Shown piece by piece: positions 18,435 through 27,800 of a stretch of DNA of 64,000 nucleotides (within the stretch, counting starts at the first letter, position 1; each line of letters begins with the position of its first letter). The stretch covers positions 62,001 through 126,000 of the forward strand of contig RSEH01000085.1 in NCBI GenBank assembly GCA_006503475.1, written 5' to 3'. The translations under genes were made by a program, and so were the position numbers. The notes beneath the pieces were generated by a model that was not told the DNA's origin, ran no database searches, and saw only the letters and a list, made by a program, of their open reading frames with translations. The DNA comes from Stentor roeselii (taxonomy: Eukaryota; Ciliophora; Heterotrichea; Heterotrichida; Stentoridae).

Positions 18435-19199
18435 ATGCTTAAAAGTCCCTACGACACCGACTGCATAACATGGAGTCCACAAGGCCGATTATTCCAGATC
18501 GAGTATGCGATGGAGGCAATAAAGCAAGGCTCTCTATGCGTCGGTCTTCGTTCGAGTAACTATGCGATTTTAGCGACTCTCAACAGGTCCCCGTCGAAGC
18601 TGGCCGAGTACCAGCAGAAGATTCATGAAATAGACGAACACCTTGGACTTTGCTTCTCTGGACTTACTGCAGACGGTCGATTGATTTGCAAATTCTTGAG
18701 AACTGAAGCTTTGAACTATAAGTATACCTTTGGAACTAGCATCAACCCGCAAAGACTTATCACTCGACTTAGTGAAAAAGCACAGATTAAAACCCAGAGA
18801 CACTCGAAGAGACCTTATGGAGTTGGATGTATTGTGGCAGGATTTGATGTATGAGATATTTAGGAGAATGGACCTCATATTTACGAAACTAGCCCAGATG
18901 CGAATTTTTATGAGTATTATGCTGTTGCAATTGGAGCTCGTTGCCAAAGTGCAAAGACCTACCTAGAAAAGAACTTCGAGTCCTTCCCATCCAGTAATAA
19001 AAACTCAGTTTCCAAATCCGAGTTAATCCTCCACGCAGTCCGAGCAGTAAAAAGTTCAGCTCAAAGTGAAGTAGACCTAAACGGGCGAAGCGTGAGCGTA
19101 GCAATAGTAGGATACGACACTCCCTTCAAGTTCTTATCAGAGTCAGAAGTAAACGAAGTCCTATCCCAACTATCACAAGCAATGGACGTAGAGCATTAG
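18435..19199 (+). CDS. PSMA1: 20S proteasome alpha subunit (PSMA1-like), two exons
   Basis: The spliced 249-residue protein carries the alpha-subunit N-terminal signature (YDTDCITWSPQGRLFQIEYA) with MEAIKQG. This is followed by LTADGRLICKFLR and RPYGVGCIVAGFD, as in proteasome subunit alpha type-1. Exon 1 ends in a stop within the 15-nt intron at 18849-18863. After removal the frame gives GFDENGPHIYETSPDANFYE and then GARCQSAKTYLEK, exactly where PSMA1 continues. Alpha subunits form the outer gate ring and lack the catalytic Thr. Its TAG is 7 nt from the convergent RCC1-gene stop. Confidence 0.95.
18849..18863 (+). other. 15-nt spliceosomal intron
   Basis: The intron reads GTATGAGATATTTAG. 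Homology to proteasome alpha subunits on both sides fixes the junction (AGFD / ENGPHIY). Confidence 0.96.
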
Positions 19200-19206
19200 T
19201 TAATAG

Positions 19207-21687
19207 TTACTTACGACGTTTAGGTTGTTCTTCAACAGCAGAAGCCCCTAAGTACTTGATGGGCAGTTGTTCTTTGGTGAAGCTTTGTCCATTTAAGCTG
19301 AAATCGAGAAGTACTTCAGTCGGAGTCAACAATTCTCCCAAGTCCGGCACCGCGACTCCAACTTTTTTCGAGTTTTTGAAAATTCCTGAGACTTGAACAG
19401 CAGAAGTGCCGAGGATGAACCTCACGATGATCTCAGGTGTTTTCATTAGACCTTCACTCCAAAGGAAAAGCTTGACGCCTGGTTTACAGGCGGTGAGCAT
19501 TGCCTGGTCTTCTTCTTGTTCTCTTTTTAGTTTCGCTTCTGGTTCTTCCTTTTCTTCAGGGTCTTCTTTTTCCCAAAGGTCTTGTTTTGCTTGTGGGGTT
19601 AAAGTTTCATCGATTTTTGCTTTTGATATGCGAAGAAGGTGGCTGTCATTGTAGAAGAAAGTGGGAAGTAAGGTGTATTCGATGCAGTTTAAAGTAAGTT
19701 CCAGTTTTAAAGGAAGTGATTTCACGTCTTTCGCCTCGAACTGCTCAGTTCCGATAAGCCAGTGAAGTGGAGGGATGACACATTGATAACATTTTAACTT
19801 ACGATCCCAATTCACAGCCACGTCTCTTTCTCCATATTGCGAAGTGATTTTCATTTTTTTCGCAGTACTATCATAAAACCCTTTTCCACATATTTTTATA
19901 TTAGTGCCCGCATCAGAAGAGCCCAGCATAGGCTTTAACTCTGAGACCTCGATATTAAAGAACTTGAAATTCAAAGGTTTTCCTGAAAACTGTTGTCCGT
20001 TAATCGATATGTCTACAACGTACCCTGAGGAGTTGTCGTCGATGTCTTCTGGGACTGGAATCTTGCAGGTTATTTTTCCGTCTTCGTACTTTCCAGCGAC
20101 CATGAGCCAGTCGTGTTCTTCTCCTCTGAGATCATTGGGGTTGGTAGTAGTGCGACTGTCATCCAAGCTCTGTTCTTTTTTTACTCGATTCGGAGTTTCA
20201 GTCCGAGCAGCTCCGCGAGACTTGGGAAGAAAGCCGACAGTTAGAAGCCAAAGCCAAGATTTTTGAATTCCTCTTAAATCTGCAGAGATTTCAAGGGTGC
20301 ATCTTCCATTAACTGAAGCGCATTTAGGGTTCAAGTTTTCTGGATGAATCTCATCAGGGTATATCAGAAATTTTCTTTCACAAGTGACGAAACACTCACC
20401 GTCCATTGTGACATCTATGAAGGCTTCACATGGTAACTGAACCTCGTCCTCATCGTCAACAAATTGAGGAGTAAAGAACTCAAGACTGTTGGAATCTGAG
20501 TCATAATCACAAGAAACTTCACTCATTAGATGTCCATATCGAAATCTTACTTTTAATTTTGAGGTATTCGCTAAAGCTGTTCCTATAATAGTCACTTTTG
20601 TACCACCTCCTGCAGGTCCACAAGAAGGTGATAATGAATAAAGTCTTAAAGGAGAAAATAGTACTAAAGATAAGTCACTTGCGAAAACATCTGAAAAACT
20701 TCTATTTTCCGTGTTGATTGAAATTACTTTAGGACAGTTTTGAATACTTTCCCCAAGATGACCGATGAACCCTTTTCCCCAAGAGTAAGAATTTCCACTT
20801 TTCCCTAGTGCAAAGCTAGCAAAAGCACAACAACAAATTTTTTCAATTTTTTCCAAATCATTTCCAACACTATCCTTAAAAACCTTAACAGGTACCCAAG
20901 TACTCTGAAAGTTTTGACATCCAAGTTGTCCATAATTATTCAATCCCCAAGTCCAAACCTCTCCATTTTCAATAAGAGCGAGTGCATGTCCAGCTCCCGC
21001 CGCGATTTCTTTGACCCTTCCATGAATATCAACAATCTTAGGTCTTTTACATTCTCTTTCCTTTCCATGTCCGAGTTGTCCACATCTTCCTTCTCCCCAA
21101 GAGTAAAGAGTTCCATCAATATCAATAGCGAAGCTAGACCTTTGCCCACAAGCGACGTTCATCACCTGCTTGCTGTAAAAGGTGTCGATGTACTTCGGGA
21201 CAGAAATAGTTTCAATTGATTCACGAATGCCCAACTGGCCTTCGTACCCTCGACCCCAGGCGTAGACTTCGCCTTGTTGGGTAAGGGCGAGGCTGTGGGC
21301 CTCGCCGCAGGCGATTTCTTTGATCACCTTGTCAGAAATCGCCTTGATCAGCGTGGCGCTTGAAGCTGATAAAGCCCCGCCGTGGCCGAGGACTCCGAAC
21401 ATGCCTTGTCCGAAAGAGTAAACGAAGCCGTCTTTCACTAGGACTAAAGTGTGGAACTTTCCGCATTTTAAACTCTTTATTTGACCAAGTTTTTGGATTT
21501 CTTCACGGTCGGATTCGCATAACTCTGTTGAACCGATTGCAGTTACTTTACCTGATGGCTCTAAGATGAATAACTTTGAGTAACCTCCTCCTATGCACTC
21601 TACGGTTTTACCGTTGAAGTAGTCGTGGGTTGAGAGAAGACCTTTGTTTGAAGAACTGCAGAACATCACTTCGCCGACTCGTGCCAT
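19207..21687 (-). CDS. RCC1-repeat and IPT/TIG-domain protein
   Basis: The 826-residue protein begins with about six RCC1 repeats (residues ~1-330) with typical blades such as EIACGEAHSLALTQQGEVYA, WGRGYEGQLG and WGEGRCGQLGHG. It continues with IPT/TIG immunoglobulin-like domains: one near residue 350 (SPSCGPAGGGTKVTIIGTAL), another near 600 (KPMLGSSDAGTNIKICGKGF), and perhaps more. The acidic/Lys segment near 720-750 is low-complexity. RCC1 propellers are often adaptors or exchange factors, but the Ran-specific role cannot be claimed. There is no kinase or HECT domain. Confidence 0.88.
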   Translation of the reverse strand: MARVGEVMFCSSSNKGLLSTHDYFNGKTVECIGGGYSKLFILEPSGKVTAIGSTELCESDREEIQKLGQIKSLKCGKFHTLVLVKDGFVYSFGQGMFGVLGHGGALSASSATLIKAISDKVIKEIACGEAHSLALTQQGEVYAWGRGYEGQLGIRESIETISVPKYIDTFYSKQVMNVACGQRSSFAIDIDGTLYSWGEGRCGQLGHGKERECKRPKIVDIHGRVKEIAAGAGHALALIENGEVWTWGLNNYGQLGCQNFQSTWVPVKVFKDSVGNDLEKIEKICCCAFASFALGKSGNSYSWGKGFIGHLGESIQNCPKVISINTENRSFSDVFASDLSLVLFSPLRLYSLSPSCGPAGGGTKVTIIGTALANTSKLKVRFRYGHLMSEVSCDYDSDSNSLEFFTPQFVDDEDEVQLPCEAFIDVTMDGECFVTCERKFLIYPDEIHPENLNPKCASVNGRCTLEISADLRGIQKSWLWLLTVGFLPKSRGAARTETPNRVKKEQSLDDSRTTTNPNDLRGEEHDWLMVAGKYEDGKITCKIPVPEDIDDNSSGYVVDISINGQQFSGKPLNFKFFNIEVSELKPMLGSSDAGTNIKICGKGFYDSTAKKMKITSQYGERDVAVNWDRKLKCYQCVIPPLHWLIGTEQFEAKDVKSLPLKLELTLNCIEYTLLPTFFYNDSHLLRISKAKIDETLTPQAKQDLWEKEDPEEKEEPEAKLKREQEEDQAMLTACKPGVKLFLWSEGLMKTPEIIVRFILGTSAVQVSGIFKNSKKVGVAVPDLGELLTPTEVLLDFSLNGQSFTKEQLPIKYLGASAVEEQPKRRK

Positions 21688-22250
21688 ATGTTTATTTGAA
21701 TATATTGGTTTAGAGAAGGATTTTTAGATTTTTGGATGGATTTGGAGATCGTGGAAGAGGGTTGTGGAGATTTAGAGATTGGAGAGGGAGGGTTGATAGA
21801 GGATTTTGATTTTTATTGGTGGATGGTTTAATAGGATTGAATGAATGATTCTTGTATGGTTTAAGAGGATGTTATCATATTAATCATTTTTGTATGATTA
21901 GACTGGATTAATTAGCTGAATCACTCTTAAGGTTTAATCAGGATAATATCATTATAATAATTCTTCCATATTAAACAAGGATAAAATGGACCTGATGAAA
22001 ATTTAAATTTGGATAGAAACACTTTTTTCATAATTTTCTGTAGATTAAATCTCCATCGAAAATCTTTAAAAATCTTCAAACTCAAGATATCCTCATCCTG
22101 ATTAACTAAAACCCAAAAGCTACTCACAAATTCTAAATAATCCTAATCTTTTCAAACACCTTGAAGTAAAAATTATATTTAAGACCGACTCCGATATCAC
22201 TAAACTCTTACAAAGTAATAGAAATTATTCCAAACAATGGCTGTAAATAA
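21688..22250. other. Divergent intergenic region
   Basis: This 563-nt region holds the promoters of the RCC1 and first metallo-beta-lactamase-fold genes. The left ~150 nt are G-rich on the plus strand and the right ~150 nt C-rich, so each gene has a C-rich, G-poor 5' flank on its own sense strand. No gene is seen. Confidence 0.7.
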
Positions 22251-22991
22251 ATGCTAACATTAATAACCTGGCTAAGCCATTCGACCTTCAGGATCCAGAC
22301 ACCAGACCCCGTGACAAGCCAACCAAGAATAATTTATATCGACCCCTGGCGAGCATCCCCAAAGTATCCTGAGTCTGAAAAGATCATCGAAGATGCAGAC
22401 GTCATTCTGGTGACTCACGGCCACTTTGATCACTGCACTGACGCCCCATTGATAAGCCAAACGACAGGAGCTTCAGTTGTTTGCTCTTGGGAATTGCAGA
22501 GCTATATGCAAGCTAATGGCGCTGCGAGCATCATTGCTTTGAACAAGGGCGGCAGTATTGATCTTGGATATGTTGAAATCACGATGGTCTCTGCTGATCA
22601 CTCAGGGGATACTCTTGAAGGAGGGTTCAACGGAGGGTTTCCTTCAGGATTTATTTTGAAGTTTAAGGACGGGTCTCCTACTTTGTATCATGCTGGAGAT
22701 ACGAATGTCTTTGGTGATATGAAAATTATTAGTGATCTTTATGCCCCACAAGTTGCTTGCTTGCCGATTGGAGGAGTTGTTACCATGTCTCCTAGAGAAG
22801 CTGCCTATGCTATTAAGAACTTTTTATTTTCAGTCAAAACGGTACTACCCATGCATTACTTAACTATTCCATTACTCGCTGGAACCCCTGAACAGTTGGT
22901 AGAGTTTTTGGATGAACCTCCTAAAAAATCAAAGGTTAAAGTGAAAAATTTAGTTATTGGGCAGGCTGTTCCTTTAAATTCATTAGTTTAG
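22251..22991 (+). CDS. Metallo-beta-lactamase-fold hydrolase, UlaG/UPF0173-like (copy 1)
   Basis: The 246-residue protein has the HxHxDH metal site (VTHGHFDHC), the downstream His (SADHSG), the bridging Asp (YHAGDTNVFGDM) and the final His (PMHYL). The layout matches UlaG/UPF0173-type hydrolases; their substrates are mostly unknown. Relative to copy 2 it has changed conserved loop positions (GGVVTMSP for GGHYTMGP; MHYLTIPLL for MHYGTFPIL) and may have shifted specificity. A six-codon upstream ORF (22237-22257) overlaps the start codon. No intron is present. Confidence 0.9.
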   Translation: MLTLITWLSHSTFRIQTPDPVTSQPRIIYIDPWRASPKYPESEKIIEDADVILVTHGHFDHCTDAPLISQTTGASVVCSWELQSYMQANGAASIIALNKGGSIDLGYVEITMVSADHSGDTLEGGFNGGFPSGFILKFKDGSPTLYHAGDTNVFGDMKIISDLYAPQVACLPIGGVVTMSPREAAYAIKNFLFSVKTVLPMHYLTIPLLAGTPEQLVEFLDEPPKKSKVKVKNLVIGQAVPLNSLV

Positions 22992-23150
22992 GTATTTTAG
23001 AAAAAATTTTATTGATGAACTATTGCGCTCTCTTAACTTTCATGCTAATCCTTAATAATGACCTCAAATTTTTTATATTATTGTGCATTAACTTAATATC
23101 AGTAAAGAGTTTAGAATTTTCCAGAAAAGAAATTATGGAGAGTAAATAAA

Positions 23151-23891
23151 ATGCTAACTTGGCTTAGTCACGCCTCCTTTAAAATCCAAGTCAACGATCC
23201 TCAATCAGGAGAATCAAAAATTCTTTACATAGACCCTTGGTTCGGTAGTCCTGTTTGTCCAGAGTCAGAGAAAAATCCAGAAAAAGCCGACTTAATTTTA
23301 GTGACTCACGGTCACTTCGATCACTGCAACGATGCGCCAGGTTTAAGTGAAAAGACAGGAGCGCCAGTAGTTTGCAACTATGAATTAGGAATTCACATGG
23401 AAGCTCAAAAGGCGAAGTCAGTGACTAGCATGAACAAAGGAGGAACTGTGGACTTTGGCTGGGTCTCGGTCACTATGGTCGGAGCTGATCACTCTGGAGG
23501 TTGTTTTGAAGGAGGAGTCTCTGGAGGACATCCTGCTGGTTTTGTGATTCACTTCAAAGATGGAAGCCCGTCTGTTTATCATGCTGGGGATACTAATGTC
23601 TTTGGGGATATGAAAATTATCAGTGATCTTTATGAACCGAAGATAGCTTTATTGCCGATTGGAGGACATTACACCATGGGACCCAGAGAAGCAGCCTATG
23701 CTTTAAACCAATTCTTGAACAGTGTTCAAACAGTGGTCCCGATGCACTATGGAACCTTCCCAATCCTCAAAGGAACCCCTGAAGAACTGATAAATTTCCT
23801 CGGGAATACATTTAGACCTGAAGGCCGAAATGTTAGAGTTGCAACCATGTCATATGGTCAAACTATTCCTTTGAGAGATTTGTCTAACTGA
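23151..23891 (+). CDS. Metallo-beta-lactamase-fold hydrolase, UlaG/UPF0173-like (copy 2)
   Basis: This 246-residue tandem paralogue of the upstream gene is closer to the family consensus. It has VTHGHFDHC, GADHSGG, YHAGDTNVFGDM, LPIGGHYTMGP and VPMHYGTFPIL, so all metal ligands are present. It should be a two-metal hydrolase of unknown substrate. A four-codon upstream ORF (23135-23149) ends one base before the start codon. The spacer between copies is 159 nt. The family is widespread in bacteria and archaea, so ancient transfer is possible but not shown. Confidence 0.92.
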   Translation: MLTWLSHASFKIQVNDPQSGESKILYIDPWFGSPVCPESEKNPEKADLILVTHGHFDHCNDAPGLSEKTGAPVVCNYELGIHMEAQKAKSVTSMNKGGTVDFGWVSVTMVGADHSGGCFEGGVSGGHPAGFVIHFKDGSPSVYHAGDTNVFGDMKIISDLYEPKIALLPIGGHYTMGPREAAYALNQFLNSVQTVVPMHYGTFPILKGTPEELINFLGNTFRPEGRNVRVATMSYGQTIPLRDLSN

Positions 23892-24099
23892 TCTTAGATA
23901 ATTAATTTCAACCTGTGAGTTTTGAAATCATTTATTAATATAACTATTTAACAAGCTTGTATTTATTGACTATTTACGATAACAATATTTTTAAGTAATT
24001 ATTTGAATCAATCTTACTGTCTATCAACTTCTTTAGTAGAAAAGTTGTAAATCACTCTAGTTGTATATTCCAATTAATCTAATGACTAAAATATATTAA

Positions 24100-24816
24100 A
24101 TGGACGATGATGAGAATATCGTAACCTTCATTCAGGAGTTCTATCCAAGTTCCTGCTGGGGAAAATGCTGCAAAAGAAGGAAATACGCTCTATCCTCAAG
24201 CGAGTTAAGATCTCTAAACTTCCTAAGACTAAAAGTCCGTACAAAATACGACAGTAAAAGCCTATCTCATCAACAAATCTTACTTTCTCTCTGGTCACTT
24301 TCATTCGATTCACCTCCTGAACTAATAAGTGCCGAATGGGTGAAAATAGGTTTCCAAGGTCAAGACCCATCAACTGACTTCCGAGGTGGAGGATTATTCA
24401 GTTTGCAGCAAATGATATACTTCGCCGAGTCATATCCTTCCTTCTACCAAGAGTTCAAATCAGCTGACTACTCATTCGCGATCTGTTCAATAAACCTATC
24501 ACATTTTCTGATGTATTTTTTCCAGCTTCTTCCGAAAAAGTCTCTGGGAACATCAGATAGTCGAAGAGCGAACCCGTGGATAATGAAAATATTTGCAAGA
24601 CTTAATGAAAGTGACCAAGGAGTGATTCATTTCTTGCATGCAGTGGGCATCGTTTTCATGCATCGACATTGGAACCAGGAAAAAGCGACGAAAAACGTGA
24701 CAGTGATGGACTTCATTCAAAGTTTACTTGCAGGAACTCGTTACATTGAGCAACTGCTTGAAAATAACCCTTCAGACTTAAACCACCTTAAAAGACTCAC
24801 AGATATTTTACAATAA
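24100..24816 (+). CDS. ELMO domain-containing protein (ELMOD-type Arl GAP)
   Basis: The 238-residue protein is mostly one ELMO/CED-12 domain with the family core WVKIGFQGQDPSTDFRGGG followed by LFSLQQMIYFAESYP. The Arg in TDFRG is the residue required for GAP activity on Arl GTPases in ELMOD proteins. Length and lack of PH or SH3 regions fit ELMOD1-3 rather than ELMO. It precedes the giant kinase gene by 25 nt on the same strand. Confidence 0.93.
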   Translation: MDDDENIVTFIQEFYPSSCWGKCCKRRKYALSSSELRSLNFLRLKVRTKYDSKSLSHQQILLSLWSLSFDSPPELISAEWVKIGFQGQDPSTDFRGGGLFSLQQMIYFAESYPSFYQEFKSADYSFAICSINLSHFLMYFFQLLPKKSLGTSDSRRANPWIMKIFARLNESDQGVIHFLHAVGIVFMHRHWNQEKATKNVTVMDFIQSLLAGTRYIEQLLENNPSDLNHLKRLTDILQ

Positions 24817-24841
24817 TCCTTTAAATGCTAAGATTATAAAT

Positions 24842-27800
24842 ATGGATCTAGGCGGCAGCCTTGAACACCTTAAACGATTTTCTCAATTAGATGAGTCACT
24901 TAACAGTTTACTTAAAAAGATCTATGAACTTTTAAATGACGTTGAAATTGAAAGCAGCACTTTGAGTATTCATCTTGAACAAGCGATTATTATACTCATT
25001 CCTTTGTGTTGTGATAACAACCAACGCGCATCTAGAAATGTGAGGCAAAAAAGAATTATTATTGATACTGAAAGACTCTCGGATCGTTTAAATGCGGAAA
25101 AAATTCTTGATAACATTTTAGTTGTTCTTTTAAAAATCAGCTATAAAAGTGAATTGGCAATGGTGCTGATATTGGAAACTTTAGTAAAACATCTTGAAAA
25201 TCATTTAGATTGTACTGGAATTCTTTATATCTTCTTGAAATTACTTTACTCTTCTGAGCAGGCGAGATTAGTGGGAAAAGATATGGATCTGGCAAGTATT
25301 CTTTTAGGTCAGCTGGAAATCAAACTTTTGCAGCCAGAGTCTCCAGCAACTCACTCAATAATCCCTCAAATTCACGACCGTAAGCAAAGCGAGATGCTTC
25401 CTCTCTCAAGTTCTCCAGTCCCTCCAGAGCTAAGCCGAATAATCAGCAAATCAATAATGATGGAAAACGAGAGTTTTATCGGTGAGTTGCCAATGCTTCA
25501 CGGTTACACAGTATCATCACGAGAGCTAAGAAGAAACGCAGCAAAGAGAAAAATGGAAGATTCTCGTCCCCGTTCTCCAGTAGTTCCCGTTCTCGCAATT
25601 CCCCAAGAGTCGACAAGGTCAAACAAGAAGTGGGACATGCAGAAGTCAGTCTCATATCGTTCGGGAAGAGTATCAGCGCTTTCAGGGTCTTGGGGAGACA
25701 ACATCTTCTCGCCAATGAGTCCTTATTCAAAAGAAACCACGAAGCCAAGTCAGGCCGTTTTTGATTTTGACAGTTCTTTCGTCGCTGAAGAAGGAACTAA
25801 TTACTGTGAAGTCCTTCCTGCTTCTAGGGTCATGAAAGACTTCGCCTTGCAACTTGGAGAAGCTTGTCTCACTGCTGACCTGACTGCTTTAATTGCCCAG
25901 AAAAGAGACAGTGACTTGGAAAAAAAAGCGAAACAAACTGCTTTTCCAGGACCTGCCATCGCCAAGCCTCGTACCAAGTCTAAAGTGAAAAAACCTTTAA
26001 AAAAAAATGCAAGAAGCTCTTCTCTTAACAACCTGAACTCTCCTCTCGACTCCATCCAAGACTTTTATTGCGGAGAAGAAACAGATAAAGACTCAAAAAT
26101 CACCATTTTTTTACTCAATATTGTTTACAAGTTCTTTGAACAGTACGAGCCTTACGAACTTCAATTTGTAAGAAATCCTGGAAATTTACTCTTCGGTCAC
26201 CTGCTTTCCAGTAAATTTCAAAAGAACTTAAATGTGATCACTTTAAAAAGTCAAGAAAAATTCGAATGTTCTGATGATGAGCAGGAACTTTACGAAGAAG
26301 AACTTTGTTGTCGAGGTGAAAGTCTTGATGAGGTAGTTAATAAAGACTGGGAAAACCTTTTGATGAAAAAAGAAGAAGCTCAAGTCCTGCCAAGTGGAAC
26401 AGTCGCAGGTCACAGTCCAAGAGGCGCAGGGGCTTCAGACCGTGAAAGTCGAGGGTCGTGGGACCTTGACCAAGAAGTAAGTGAATTAGGTCTCGCGTTT
26501 TACAAGGTAAAAAATTCTCGTCTTGAGGACTTTCTGACCCCAGCACATTTGACTATCTTTAAAATCCTTCAACTCTTCAGTCAATACACTGAGTCCATCC
26601 ACCGCCAGGCAGTGACTCCTATTTTCAACCCTTGTCTTCCTTCTTCATCATCTTCACAGCTCTATGAAGTCCTTTCTCCCAAAAAAGGAAAAATGAGAAG
26701 TCCTAATATTTCCATCAGCCTCGTCAATGAAGAATTGAAAGAAGGAGCTTTGTGGATTAATGGAACTTTTTATAAAGAAATGATTGGAAAAGAAAGGATA
26801 CGCAAAAAGACTGACGTCTTTTTGATGAGACTTAGTAAAAGATTGCTATGGGTGCAAGAAACTTATACTGGGCAGCAGTTGTTTTTGATGGAAGCTGGAG
26901 TGCTTGAAATACTGAGTCGGTATTTGAGACTTGCCAGGAGTCGAGTGAGTTTCTTTCAGGCTGTGGATTTGATTTTTGAGTCTCTTATCACTACTAAAAA
27001 AAGGATCATGGAAAGTATTGACTTGCAGGGAACTGGAGAAGCGGATTTGAGACTCTTGGCCGCTGCCTTCTTGGGAGTCTTGACTCAGCTTCTTAGGCAG
27101 TGCCAGACTAATGAAGCTTATAAACTACTTCATGATGTCTTTGTCGGAAATAGCCCCTGGACTGATGTTATCAAAGTCTTAAGTCATAAGGTCTTGGCTG
27201 ATACTGTTAGGAATGAAGCTAGGGCTTTGCTTAAGTATTTGAATAGTGTTACTGTCTTTTGTAGGAAAATTGTAGGAGAAATGAACCTGGATAGCAAAAA
27301 CTCGGAGCTTAATAGTGTGGAAAAGACTTGGAAGGAAAATGTTAGAAGGATACTATCGACTTTGAACTGGCTAGTCGTACCTGTAAGTGGATTAATTCCA
27401 AGGTTCCTACACAAATGTTCCCCCGAAACCAAACCAATGGACATAAAATCAACATCCCCTCCCAGAAACATTCACATAATCCGAGCAGCATTAGAGCTAC
27501 TAATCAACTTTTACTGGTTCAGTTCACGTTTCCACGTAATGAGAAGTGAGAAATACGCATTATTTTACATTCGAATGCACTACATCTCTTTTCTAAAGCT
27601 CTACACTTTCAACAAACCAAAAAAAACCCAAGAAAAAATATCCTTAAACGCAACAGGAGGTCAATCAGCCTCTTTATCTTCAACAATCGACAACAGCAGT
27701 CCATCAGTTTACTCAAAAGCCTGCTTAATTCTCTGCAAAATGCATTTAAAGTGTTTATTCGCCTATGCCCGAAACCGAACTCCCGACGTTACCCGAAAAT

